Assembly (NCBI RefSeq): GCF_004123835.1
Contig: NZ_MZMU01000012.1
Location: forward strand, 558,001-622,000
Reading direction: 5' to 3'
Length of the DNA stretch: 64,000 bases
Source of the DNA: Rhizobium leguminosarum
GTDB taxonomy: Bacteria > Pseudomonadota > Alphaproteobacteria > Rhizobiales > Rhizobiaceae
The notes below the pieces were generated by a model that had not been told where the DNA came from, ran no database searches, and was given only the letters and a program-made list of their open reading frames with translations. Made by a program: the position numbers and the translations under genes. Below, one piece after another: positions 53,561 through 61,613 of the stretch (position 1 is the first letter of the stretch; each line of letters begins with the position of its first letter).

Positions 53561-54337
53561 CTATTCGACGAGCCCGAAGATAGGGCCGTAGCCGCCGTGC
53601 CAAGACCAGTCGTTGCGGCCCATTGCCGGATTGTAAATTCCGACGCCTCGTCCGCCATCGAGAAACAAGGCGTCTGGGCATTTCAGATGGTCGCGGAAGA
53701 GCCGTGCGAAATCGTGGAAATTCACCCCGTCTTCGCTGATCGCGAAGCGAACCGCGCCGCGCTCGCAGGTTCCGACACCGCTGCGGCGGGTCCGGTCTGT
53801 CGAGCCGACGATGAAGATCGGGTTCAATTTGTTGGCGATGACAAGCATCGGACCGGATTGGGTGGCGAACCGCACCTTGGCCCGACGCTTCAGAAATTCA
53901 TGGGTTGGGAGTATCCCGGCGCCTGCCTCACCCAGAAAGAATACGCCGTTTGGCTTCTTATAGAAATTCGGTACCTGGCCCGAGGAGCTTTTGGCCTCTG
54001 TCGTATTGGCGGGTTTCAATTCCCTGCCGTTCTCGACATAGAGTCCCATGGGCGAAAAATCGGCACGATACATCCCGGCGTTAACGGCGAAAGTCAGCGT
54101 TCGCCCCTCGGCGCGAACGGCTCCGGCTAGGCTTGAAAAAGCGCGGTATGGCGCGCCATCGGCGTTCGTCCAGAACAATCGCAGGTCGGCTTTGCCCGGT
54201 TCCAGCGTGCAGACGACGTATTTCGCCTCTTCGAAGGTTTGCTGTTCGCATTGTTCAGCATGCGCTTGATGCAAGGATGTCATCGTTGCTGCCAGCATGA
54301 TGGCGGCGGCGAGTATGCCGTGTTTGATATAGGTCAT
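53561..54337 (-). CDS. Exported phosphodiester glycosidase-like (NAGPA/DUF2233) protein
   Basis: 258 residues from ATG 54337, chosen because a signal peptide (about 1-27, ending AHA) begins there; Met codons at 54358 and 54418 are alternatives. The domain core FAVNAGMYRADFSPMGLYVENG near 80-101 and the C-terminal LFLDGGRGVGIYN are typical of this family. It probably acts on cell-envelope or polysaccharide material in the periplasm; the substrate is unknown. Confidence 0.82.
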   Translation of the reverse strand: MTYIKHGILAAAIMLAATMTSLHQAHAEQCEQQTFEEAKYVVCTLEPGKADLRLFWTNADGAPYRAFSSLAGAVRAEGRTLTFAVNAGMYRADFSPMGLYVENGRELKPANTTEAKSSSGQVPNFYKKPNGVFFLGEAGAGILPTHEFLKRRAKVRFATQSGPMLVIANKLNPIFIVGSTDRTRRSGVGTCERGAVRFAISEDGVNFHDFARLFRDHLKCPDALFLDGGRGVGIYNPAMGRNDWSWHGGYGPIFGLVE

Positions 54338-54374
54338 TGGTGCTACGTCCGCTTTCATATCGCCAATGAAGCGT

Positions 54375-54596
54375 TTATTTATGGGATTGCAATGGTTTGA
54401 TGGGCGGGTCGTCTTCAACGGCTGAGATCAGCTCGAATGCCGCCGTCCGACGGGTCAGGGAATGTTTTATTTCCCAGCGAATATGAACATGGGAACCGGC
54501 GCCGCGATCCGGCGCACCCTCCGGCAGGCTGAAGAAGCGTTCTGCCATTTCGGTCGGGCCGATATCCTCCAGAGATGCGAAGCCCAGGCTCAGCAA
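54375..54596 (-). CDS. Hypothetical protein, doubtful
   Basis: 73 residues from TTG 54596, with AGGA close upstream. The sequence (LGFASLEDIGPTEMAERFFS; SHVHIRWEIKHSL) looks protein-like, but no family is recognised and the start is weak. It may be the remains of a longer gene, as the short ORF just upstream on the same strand ends in another frame. Confidence 0.25.
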   Translation of the reverse strand: MLSLGFASLEDIGPTEMAERFFSLPEGAPDRGAGSHVHIRWEIKHSLTRRTAAFELISAVEDDPPIKPLQSHK

Positions 54597-54635
54597 TCGG
54601 TCCTATTATGGACAGCGATGCGGGACTATCAATCC

Positions 54636-54809
54636 CTACCAGGCGGTACGGGCGGTGCCGAGCGCGGTCGTATGAGAGGATGAAACCTGGGCGACGTGCA
54701 CCTTCAGCGACACGACGCAGTTTCCCGGAACGCTGAGATTGTGCGACGTCAAGTGTTTCAGCAATGTCTCGGCATCGCGCTTTTCTGTTAGCGGAAATGT
54801 CACAGTCAT
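54636..54809 (-). CDS. Hypothetical 57-aa protein, doubtful
   Basis: Starts at ATG 54809 with GGAGA 6 nt upstream. Reads MTVTFPLTEKRDAETLLKHL then a beta-rich second half (NCVVSLKVHVAQV). No family recognised. It may be a real small protein or the 5' part of a broken gene that continues in another frame at 54596. Confidence 0.3.
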   Translation of the reverse strand: MTVTFPLTEKRDAETLLKHLTSHNLSVPGNCVVSLKVHVAQVSSSHTTALGTARTAW

Positions 54810-55128
54810 GCGAGTTCTCCAACGAATAAACTGAGCATCCGCACAAATTAATGTCTAAATTCTTTTGCGCTGCAACAAGAAAATTTTAACGATAAAATTA
54901 AAATCGATTAGCTTGTGGAGCGTCTATTTTAAAAATCGTTTGAAATTGGATTCGCGGTTCTCCGTGGATGCCGGGACTGCTTCAGTCAGCCACGAGGGAA
55001 GGTGCCGTGAATGTGGGCATTGACCTATCGGCCCATCTGACCCTCGCAGTTTATGAGTATCCGAACCGGCTCGTTTCGTCCGGTATCCGCCGAGCGTTAA
55101 GTGCGCTGGCCGACGTAAGATCGGCCGG
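54810..55128. other. AT-rich gap downstream of argG, no gene seen
   Basis: 319 bp; the segment 54840-54950 is strongly AT-rich (AAAATTTTAACGATAAAATT), in contrast to the flanks. It is a promoter region for the minus-strand small ORF or acquired DNA. No RNA gene or repeat was recognised. Confidence 0.35.
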
Positions 55129-56340
55129 TCATCTGCCGTTGCGGGCTGCCCAGCTCTTGAGCCGCAAGCCGTTAAGCCTGATGAAACCTTCGGCATCATG
55201 ATGATCGTAAGCGACTGCGCTATCCTCGAAGGTGACGAGGTCGGCTGAATAGAGTGACCAGGGAGAGGTCCGCGAGATGACCGAAGCGCTTCCCTTGTAG
55301 AGCCTTACCGTCACTTCGCCGCTGACGAAGGCTTGGCTTTGGTCGATCAAGGCTTGCAGCATTTCCCGCTCGGGCGCGAACCAGAAGCCGTTATAGATGA
55401 GTTCGGCGTAGCGGGGCATGATCTCATCCTTCAGATGGGCGGCGGCCCTATCGAGCGTGATCGATTCAATGCCGCGATGCGCCGTGAGCAGGATCGTCCC
55501 TCCCGGCGTTTCGTATATTCCCCTCGACTTCATGCCGATGAAGCGGTTTTCGACCAGATCGAGCCGCCCGATGCCATGCCGGCCGCCCAGTCCATTGAGT
55601 TCGGTCAGCAAAGCGGCCGGTGTCATGGACTTGCCATTCACCGAAACCGGATCGCCCCTCTCGAAACCGACGGTAATGATCTCGGGCGTGTCGGGAGCTT
55701 CGAGCGGATCAACCGTGCGCTGATAGACATGATCGGGCGCGACCTCCGCCGGATTTTCGAGAATCTTACCTTCGGTCGAGGTGTGCAGCAGGTTGGCGTC
55801 GATCGAGAACGGCGCCTCGCCCCGCTTGTCGCTCGGCACCGGGATATGATGCTTCTCGGCATATTCCAGAAGCTGCGTGCGGGAGCGGACGTTCCATTGG
55901 CGCCAGGGAGCAATGACCTTAAGCGATGGGTAGAGTGCATTGACGGCCAGCTCAAACCGGACCTGATCATTGCCCTTGCCTGTCGCGCCGTGGGCAACGG
56001 CATCCGCGCCAACCTCCCGGGCTACGCCGACCAGATGCTTGGCGATCAGCGGCCGTGCGATGGAACTGCCCAGCAGATATTGCCCCTCATAGAGCGCGTT
56101 GGCCCGCAGCATCGGAAAGACGAAATCGTTGACGAACTCCTCACGCAGATCGACGATGCGGATGTCCTTGACGCCTGACATCTCCGCCTTGGCACGAGCC
56201 GGCTCTAGCTCCTCGCCCTGGCCGAGATCGGCGGTGAAAGTCACCACCTCGCATCTGTAGGTTTCCTGCAACCATTTGAGGATGATCGAGGTATCCAGCC
56301 CGCCCGAATAAGAAAGCACAATTTTCTCTATCTTCGTCAT
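55129..56340 (-). CDS. argG: Argininosuccinate synthase
   Basis: 403 residues from ATG 56340, with GGAGA upstream. The ATP-binding loop is SYSGGLDTS near 10-18, and GATGKGNDQVRFE near 115-127 is the citrulline/aspartate site. The enzyme joins citrulline and aspartate in arginine synthesis and the urea cycle. It is divergent from an Lrp/AsnC regulator (124 bp), which suggests amino acid-dependent control. Rhizobia often have more than one argG; this one has no arginine-gene neighbours. Confidence 0.95.
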   Translation of the reverse strand: MTKIEKIVLSYSGGLDTSIILKWLQETYRCEVVTFTADLGQGEELEPARAKAEMSGVKDIRIVDLREEFVNDFVFPMLRANALYEGQYLLGSSIARPLIAKHLVGVAREVGADAVAHGATGKGNDQVRFELAVNALYPSLKVIAPWRQWNVRSRTQLLEYAEKHHIPVPSDKRGEAPFSIDANLLHTSTEGKILENPAEVAPDHVYQRTVDPLEAPDTPEIITVGFERGDPVSVNGKSMTPAALLTELNGLGGRHGIGRLDLVENRFIGMKSRGIYETPGGTILLTAHRGIESITLDRAAAHLKDEIMPRYAELIYNGFWFAPEREMLQALIDQSQAFVSGEVTVRLYKGSASVISRTSPWSLYSADLVTFEDSAVAYDHHDAEGFIRLNGLRLKSWAARNGR

Positions 56341-56464
56341 CAACCCATCTCCATCTCGATGCTGGAACGATAGGCCAAGTCCTGCGCAATGAGCTTGCGA
56401 AGCATCCGTAAAATTGCGAAAGTTTAGCATATCATGCCATTGTGACATCAATCGGAGCTATCTA

Positions 56465-56932
56465 ATGCCAATTATCCTGGACCCGATCGATCGCCATATT
56501 CTGCGTGTGCTTCAGCGTGACGGGCGTATTTCGAATGTCGATCTGGCGAAGGAAGTAGGGCTGTCGCCTTCGCCATGCCTGCGTCGCGTGCGGCTCTTGG
56601 AAGAGGCCGGGATCATCGATCGCTACGTCGCCGTGCTGGACCCTGCAAAGGTCGGGGCGGGGCTCACCGTTTTTGCCCGCGTCTGGTTCAAGACCCAGGA
56701 CGCCGAGGTCACGCTTCGGTTCGCTGAAGCCGTCAGGCGGTTTCCCGAGGTGATGGAATGCTACCTGACGACAGGGGAATGCGACGCCGTGCTTCGGATC
56801 GTCACCGCCGATCTGCACAGCTATTGGCGTTTTCAGGCCGATCACCTGACGCGCATTCCGAGCGTTCTCAGCGTCAAGACCGACGTGCCGATGGAAACGC
56901 TGAAGCGAAGCTTCGAGCTGCCGTTGAGATAG
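56465..56932 (+). CDS. Lrp/AsnC-family regulator
   Basis: 155 residues from ATG 56465, with GGAG upstream. The N-terminal winged helix (PIDRHILRVLQRDGRISNVD; LSPSPCLRRVRLLEEAGII) is followed by an AsnC ligand domain (RFPEVMECYLTTGECDAVLR). Its divergence from argG suggests that it controls argG in response to an amino acid. A second, degraded Lrp C-terminus occurs at 61614-61704. Confidence 0.92.
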   Translation: MPIILDPIDRHILRVLQRDGRISNVDLAKEVGLSPSPCLRRVRLLEEAGIIDRYVAVLDPAKVGAGLTVFARVWFKTQDAEVTLRFAEAVRRFPEVMECYLTTGECDAVLRIVTADLHSYWRFQADHLTRIPSVLSVKTDVPMETLKRSFELPLR

Positions 56933-56962
56933 CGTCGTGGCTCGATCCATATCCCAGAGGAG

Positions 56963-57178
56963 AGGCGTTCCGGTTCTGGCGCCCGTGTCGGGGAACTGGC
57001 CGCCACCGGCTTCATTGCCGACGAGCCGCAATTTTTCTCGTGGACGCTGACGCTCGATCCAGCTGCCCTCCGCAGGCTATAAGCAACCTATTCCAACTGA
57101 CCGCAGTGCCGCATCGAACGCAACATGACGATGGCGATCTATTTCGCACGGCGACGCTCCTCAGAGGCGGGCCATTAG
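56963..57178 (+). pseudogene. Degraded C-terminal part of a class I methyltransferase
   Basis: One frame reads GELAATGFIADEPQFFSWTL then DPAALRRL, a TAA, ATYSN, a TGA, and then RIERNMTMAIYFARRRSSEA to a TAG at 57176-57178. These match, in order, the end blocks of SAM-dependent methyltransferases, with about 25 residues missing between YSN and RIERN and two stop codons. No start region remains. It fills the gap between Lrp and the next minus-strand gene. Confidence 0.6.
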
Positions 57179-57987
57179 TCGACCTGGATATGAATATGGT
57201 CGTCGTGGCGGGCGGCGCGGCAGCCTTGAAAGCGGATATGGCTGTCGGTGATGCCGAGCGCGTTCTTCAGATGCGGCTCGATGAAGATCTTCTGCAGGCC
57301 GAAGCGCGTCACGCCTTCGCTCGTCAACCAGCCGATCGCCGCCGATGTGCGCTGTTCCTCGATCCGATAGGCCGGAAACAGAGGCTGCAGCGCATCGAAG
57401 TTCCAACGGGTGGTGAGCCAGTCGTTGCGCCCTTCGCATGGTAGTTCGTCGCCGGGGACAGGTTGCTCGAAGGCGAAATAGCCGATCGGGGAGCGGGTGG
57501 CGCCATTCAGGAAGGCGCCGTCCGTGTCCTTGTAATAATAGGCGAAGTCGAGCTTTTTCCCGTCGGCATGCGACAGATGCGGCAGCAGCGGAAAACCGTT
57601 CACGAAGGGGAAATTCGCATCCAGCGCGACGGTGACGGTTCCAGGAAATTCCCTGTCCATGTGGGCGGCAAGCGCCTTTGCGAGATCGTGCACCTCGGGT
57701 TTGACGTAGTTGCGGTTCAGCAGGCAATAGATCGGGGAGCGGACCACGAGCCGGTCCGCGGCGTCGGCGATGCAGGAGAGGGGAACCCGCCCCAAGATCG
57801 GCGCGGCGAGGCCCGCGGCAAAGGTGGCGCCGGCATAGCAAAGCAGGAAGATCGCAAGCTTTGCCAGAAATCGCCGTAAACCCCAGGCGCGTGAGGCGGC
57901 CAGCGCCACGAGATAGGAGATGCCGCCGATCTGCGTCAGCAACGTCACGATGAGAACGATCAGGGCGTGGAGAGCATAACGGAACAC
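57175..57987 (-). CDS. Membrane-anchored protein with a metallopeptidase-like motif
   Basis: 270 residues. Two N-terminal membrane helices (about 5-30, 40-65) are followed by an extracytoplasmic domain. It contains LSHADGKKLDFAYYYKD near 138-155 and ends in RHDDHIHIQVD. The S-H-x-D-G-x3-D and H-x-H layout resembles zinc peptidases of the MepA/M15/M74 fold that cut peptidoglycan peptides, but overall similarity is not recognised. The stop overlaps the methyltransferase remnant on the other strand. Confidence 0.6.
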   Translation of the reverse strand: MFRYALHALIVLIVTLLTQIGGISYLVALAASRAWGLRRFLAKLAIFLLCYAGATFAAGLAAPILGRVPLSCIADAADRLVVRSPIYCLLNRNYVKPEVHDLAKALAAHMDREFPGTVTVALDANFPFVNGFPLLPHLSHADGKKLDFAYYYKDTDGAFLNGATRSPIGYFAFEQPVPGDELPCEGRNDWLTTRWNFDALQPLFPAYRIEEQRTSAAIGWLTSEGVTRFGLQKIFIEPHLKNALGITDSHIRFQGCRAARHDDHIHIQVD

Positions 57988-58097
57988 GGGAAGGCCTTGG
58001 GAGTGTTGCTATTCCCATAGGCGAGGGGATGGGCGCGCGCAAGGCGGACGGCCGGGAGTGCGCAGCTCATTTGCGCGTCCCCTGGAAGTGCTTTGAA

Positions 58098-58129
58098 TTG
58101 ACAGGATCAATTATCTGACTAAAGTCAGA
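58098..58129 (+). promoter_or_regulatory. Promoter with MarR-type palindrome
   Basis: TTGACA at 58098-58103, 16 bp, TAAAGT at 58120-58125. A perfect palindrome TCTGACT-AA-AGTCAGA (58114-58129) overlaps the -10, ending 4 bp before the start codon of the MarR-GNAT gene. Auto-repression by that protein is likely; no ribosome site lies between, so the mRNA may be leaderless. Confidence 0.5.
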
Positions 58130-58133
58130 CAAT

Positions 58134-59009
58134 ATGACCTACGATCCTGTCTCTCGCGTCCGTCGCTTCAACCGTGCCGTCACCTCCGAAGTCGGCGCTC
58201 TCGATACGTCTTTCCTCGGACGCGGCCGTCCGCTGGGTGCTGCCCGCGTCCTCAATTCGATCGGCCGGGGGCAATCGGATGTTGCGGTGATCCGCGATTA
58301 TCTCGGTCTCGACTCTGGCTTGATGAGCCGCCTGCTGCGCAGTCTGGAAGAGGAGGGGCTCATCGAGACGGTGCCGAACCCTCAGGACGCGCGCCGCCGC
58401 GTTGCCAGGCTGACCGAAACCGGCCGTTCTGAGTTTCAGGCTTATGAAGCGCTTTCCAATGCGCAGGCGAAAACATTTCTGGCGCGCCATCGCCGCCCGG
58501 ACGAACTGCTGCGTGCCATGGATATCGTCGCTTCCTCGCTGAGACGTGAGCAGATCGTGCTCGAGGAGAAAGACCCTCGGCACGAGGACGCCAGCTATTG
58601 TCTTAACGAATACTATGGCGAACTTGCACGCCGCTTCGAGAAGGGTTTCGATGTATCGCTTTCTCGCGATCCAGACGCCAAGGATATGATGCGTCCGCGC
58701 GGTGCGTTCCTGGTGGCCATGTCGGATGGCCTGCCGATCGGCTGTGTCGGGCTGAAGGGCAATGGCGGCGAGGTCGCCGAGATCAAAAGGCTCTGGGTTG
58801 CCCCATCCGCGCGTGGCCTTGGGCTCGCAACGCGCCTTATGACGGCCGCCGAGAACATCGCCCGCGAGTTATCCATCAAGCTCCTGCGTCTGGATACGAA
58901 TAGCGCGCTGCCCGAGGCAACACAGCTTTATCGCGGAACCGGCTGGAGTGAGATCGACCGATTCAATGACGACCCATACCCGGACACGTTCTTTGAGAAG
59001 CGCCTTTAA
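58134..59009 (+). CDS. MarR regulator fused to GNAT acetyltransferase
   Basis: 291 residues. The N-terminal winged helix MarR domain (about 1-145; LGLDSGLMSRLLRSLEEEGL; DARRRVARLTETGR) is followed by a GNAT domain (about 160-291) with EIKRLWVAPSARGLGLATRLM as the acetyl-CoA loop and LYRGTGWSEI near the end. Such fusions are known in rhizobia and actinobacteria. It may acetylate a metabolite and sense it as regulator. The start codon follows directly on the palindrome, without a clear ribosome site. Confidence 0.9.
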   Translation: MTYDPVSRVRRFNRAVTSEVGALDTSFLGRGRPLGAARVLNSIGRGQSDVAVIRDYLGLDSGLMSRLLRSLEEEGLIETVPNPQDARRRVARLTETGRSEFQAYEALSNAQAKTFLARHRRPDELLRAMDIVASSLRREQIVLEEKDPRHEDASYCLNEYYGELARRFEKGFDVSLSRDPDAKDMMRPRGAFLVAMSDGLPIGCVGLKGNGGEVAEIKRLWVAPSARGLGLATRLMTAAENIARELSIKLLRLDTNSALPEATQLYRGTGWSEIDRFNDDPYPDTFFEKRL

Positions 59010-59096
59010 GCGATGCTCACTTGAGCTGCTGCCCACTTCTCCTCCGTGAGGCGCAGTCGCTGCCCGGCCCTTCGCATGGCTCAGGGCGTTCGGCCC

Positions 59097-59121
59097 TGCG
59101 ATCGATTCACTGGATCGATCG
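59097..59121. repeat. ATCGATTCACTGGATCGAT palindrome and surrounding element
   Basis: CGATCGATTCACTGGATCGATCG forms a hairpin and is also in the element at 17317-17335. It is part of a GC-rich intergenic stretch 59041-59151 with TGAGGC / GCCTCA ends. It lies between two convergent genes and may act as bidirectional terminator. Confidence 0.6.
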
Positions 59122-59157
59122 CTCCTGCTTTGCAGGACCGGGCCTCACCCCTGCCGG

Positions 59158-60189
59158 TCAGGCGGCGAAGCGCGCCGCTATCGGGCGGCGGCGCAGGTTC
59201 GGCTGCGTTACCGCAGGCGGGTTATAGGCCGCCTCCAACGGGCCGGTGTCGGTGCCGGGCGGGACGATCGCGTCGATCCGGTCGAGGATTTCGTCCGTCA
59301 AGCTCAGCCCGGCGCCGGCAAGCAGATCGTCGAAGTGCTCCATCGTGCGCGGGCCGATGATCGCCGAGGTGACGGCGGGATGGGCAATGGTGAAGGCCAT
59401 CGCCATGTGCGCCAGCGAAAGACCTGCCTGCTGCGCGAGCGGGATGAGCCGTTCGACCGCCTCCAGCCGGCGCTCGTCGTTCATCTGCTTGGGGAAGCGT
59501 TTGGCGCGGGCGCTGTCGGGTTGCGGTGCACCCTTGCGATATTTGCCGGTGAGCATGCCCATCGCCAGCGGGCTCCACACCATCGCGCCCATTCCGTAAC
59601 GCTCGCAGGCCGGCAGAACCTCGCGTTCGATGCCGCGGTTCAGGATCGAATAGGGCGGCTGCTCGGCGCGGAAACGTGCCAGCCCACGGCGCTCGGAAAC
59701 CCATTGCGCCTCGATAATCTCCGAGACGGGGAAGGTCGACGATCCCATGGCGCGCACCTTGCCCGTCCGTATCAGGTCGGTGAGGGCCGATAGCGTCTCC
59801 TCGATATCGGTATCGGGTGCCGGCCGGTGGATCAGGTAGAGATCGATATGGTCGGTCTGCAGGCGACGGAGCGAATCCTCGACTGCGCGGATCAGCCAGC
59901 GGCGCGAATTGCCCTGTCGGTTTGGGTCGTCGCCCATCGGCAGATGCGCCTTGGTGGTGAGCACGACGTCGTCGCGTCGGCCCTTGAGCGCCTTGCCGAC
60001 GATCTCCTCGGACTCGCCGCGGCTGTAGATATCGGCAGTATCGATGAAGTTGATGCCGGCATCGAGAGCCTTGTGGATGATCCGGATCGAATCCTCGTGG
60101 TCAGGATTGCCGGCGGCGCCAAACATCATCGCGCCGAGGCAATAGGGGCTGACCTTGATGCCGGTTCTTCCAAGCGTGCGGTATTGCAT
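59158..60189 (-). CDS. Aldo/keto reductase
   Basis: 343 residues, TIM-barrel fold. The catalytic Asp/Tyr block is NFIDTADIYSRGESEEIVGK near 50-69, with Tyr59; Lys near 84 (TTKAH) and the His of IDLYLIHRP near 122 complete the tetrad. It uses NADPH to reduce aldehydes or ketones. It belongs to the YajO/Gas2 group by eye. Divergent from a TetR regulator over a 135-bp region with tandem operators, so it is probably repressed by it. Confidence 0.92.
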   Translation of the reverse strand: MQYRTLGRTGIKVSPYCLGAMMFGAAGNPDHEDSIRIIHKALDAGINFIDTADIYSRGESEEIVGKALKGRRDDVVLTTKAHLPMGDDPNRQGNSRRWLIRAVEDSLRRLQTDHIDLYLIHRPAPDTDIEETLSALTDLIRTGKVRAMGSSTFPVSEIIEAQWVSERRGLARFRAEQPPYSILNRGIEREVLPACERYGMGAMVWSPLAMGMLTGKYRKGAPQPDSARAKRFPKQMNDERRLEAVERLIPLAQQAGLSLAHMAMAFTIAHPAVTSAIIGPRTMEHFDDLLAGAGLSLTDEILDRIDAIVPPGTDTGPLEAAYNPPAVTQPNLRRRPIAARFAA

Positions 60190-60268
60190 GGTCTGTTCCT
60201 TTTATTGGGGAGGCGAACTTCGTGCGCATCGATGTGGCCAACACCGTCTCGCCGTGTTAACTTGCATA

Positions 60269-60311
60269 AACGGAACCGTATTCCGTTTATATACGGAACA
60301 ATGTTCCGTTT
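60269..60311. promoter_or_regulatory. Tandem TetR-type operators
   Basis: Two copies of ACGGAA-N5-TTCCGT: 60270-60286 (spacer CCGTA) and 60293-60309 (spacer CAATG), with starts 23 bp apart, that is about two helical turns. They lie between the divergent aldo/keto reductase and TetR genes. Confidence 0.65.
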
Positions 60312-60324
60312 TGCAAGTGAGTGA

Positions 60325-60945
60325 ATGATGGGCGACGAGAGAAAAGAGCATGAGGATGGCCTGAAACCCGGGGAAAGGGCGGACAGGCGCGTGCGCGCCG
60401 ACGCCAAGCGCAATCTCGACGGGCTGCTTCAGGCGGCATTGACGGTGTTTGCGACCTCTGGCGTCGATGCCCCGGTGCGTGAGATTGCGGAGAAGGCCGG
60501 CGTCGGCATCGGCACCGTCTATCGGCATTTTCCCGAGCGTTCCGACCTCGTCGTTGCCGTCTTCCGCCGCGAAATCGACGCCTGCGCCGACGCTGCGCCG
60601 ATCCTTGCCGCCGAACATGCGCCGGGCGAAGCGCTGGCCAGATGGATGCAGCGTTTCGTGGATTTTATCGCGGCAAAGCGTGGGCTTGCGGCGGCCCTGC
60701 ACTCCGGCAACCCAGCCTTCGATGCCTTGCCCGCCTACTTCCAGCAGCGGCTGCAGCCGGCCCTTCGCTCGCTTCTCGACGCCGCCGCTGCCGCCGGCGA
60801 GGTGCGCACCGACATCGCCGCTGAGGATCTTTTGAATGCGGCCGCAAGCCTTAGCATGCACGCCTACGCCCAAGGGTCCGAACATGCCCGGCGTATGGTG
60901 TCCCTGCTGGTCGACGGGCTGCGCTACGGCGCTGTACAGCGGTGA
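60325..60945 (+). CDS. TetR/AcrR-family regulator
   Basis: 206 residues. The N-terminal helix-turn-helix is at about 25-75 (LQAALTVFATSGVDAPVREI; GVGIGTVYRHFPERSDLV). The C-terminal ligand domain is helical, ending RRMVSLLVDGLRYG. The start may be ATG 60325 or 60328. Likely represses itself and the aldo/keto reductase through the tandem sites upstream. Confidence 0.92.
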   Translation: MMGDERKEHEDGLKPGERADRRVRADAKRNLDGLLQAALTVFATSGVDAPVREIAEKAGVGIGTVYRHFPERSDLVVAVFRREIDACADAAPILAAEHAPGEALARWMQRFVDFIAAKRGLAAALHSGNPAFDALPAYFQQRLQPALRSLLDAAAAAGEVRTDIAAEDLLNAAASLSMHAYAQGSEHARRMVSLLVDGLRYGAVQR

Positions 60946-60966
60946 CGCTCCGACAATGAAACGCGC

Positions 60967-61003
60967 CGTTGCCCGGCCGGCACGCGCGCTCGGCCGGGCA
61001 ACG
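60967..61003 (+). terminator. Strong GC hairpin after the TetR gene
   Basis: CGTTGCCCGGCCG (60967-60979) and CGGCCGGGCAACG (60991-61003), perfect 13-bp stem, 11-nt loop, no T-run. May act as transcript end or processing signal. Confidence 0.4.
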
Positions 61004-61009
61004 AGCCTA

Positions 61010-61093
61010 CCCCGAAGCGCTGCCGAGATCCAAGCCTATGCCGACGCCATGGCCGATATGTTCTGTGCCTACCTCGAACAGCTTGGGACTGGC
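61010..61093 (+). pseudogene. Possible remnant of a TetR C-terminus
   Basis: The frame reads RSAAEIQAYADAMADMFCAY then LEQLG. The YADAMADMFCAYLE motif is common at the end of TetR regulators. No matching N-terminal domain precedes it, as the intact TetR gene ends at 60945. The rest of the frame is not conserved-looking. Moderate support only. Confidence 0.4.
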
Positions 61094-61234
61094 CGGCTGC
61101 GCTCTGTTGAGCCCATGCTCCTGGATGCTGGTGCTCCGGGGCGGCGGCGCGAGGGGAGTGGTAAGCGAAAGCGCTGCATCCCATCCGCCTGTCATCGCAG
61201 AATGCTGTGGTGCTTCGATGGATGGAGTAGGGTC

Positions 61235-61438
61235 CTACAGGTGGTCCAGTTGCTTCGACAGCTCGGCAAAAAGCCTGTCGCGGTCGGTGTTCATCTGGAC
61301 GAGATCGACGGCGACGGTGATGGCGTGGCGTCCTTCGATGCTGTCGATGTCGAGCTTCCTCTCGCAGCACCATTGCCGAACGGCATCGGTGACGATGGTT
61401 ATTTCATCATCATTGAGTGAGATGAGCGACAGGAGCAT
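61235..61438 (-). CDS. Hypothetical 67-aa protein
   Basis: Starts at ATG 61438 with GGAGGG 8 nt upstream; earlier Met codons at 61453 and 61483 lack it. Sequence MLLSLISLNDDEITIVTDAV and RDRLFAELSKQLDHL, mostly helical and acidic. No family recognised. Confidence 0.55.
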   Translation of the reverse strand: MLLSLISLNDDEITIVTDAVRQWCCERKLDIDSIEGRHAITVAVDLVQMNTDRDRLFAELSKQLDHL

Positions 61439-61613
61439 CTTCGTACCCTCCATGAAGCGGCAAGAGCACCTATGGTCTCTCAAGCGGTCGTGTCGATGAT
61501 CCGATGGCGTTTACTCTACGCTCATTCCACAGCAATACCACGGCCATTTTGACACGGTTTGGTGACAGCCGAACGATCCCGACAGGCGGCCGTCAGAGCG
61601 GTACCTGCCAGGA

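Noticed and set aside
57161..58042. Second minus-strand frame of 293 codons over the membrane protein gene
   Set aside because: It overlaps the 57175-57987 gene in another frame and is Arg-rich; the chosen frame has two membrane helices and coherent motifs.
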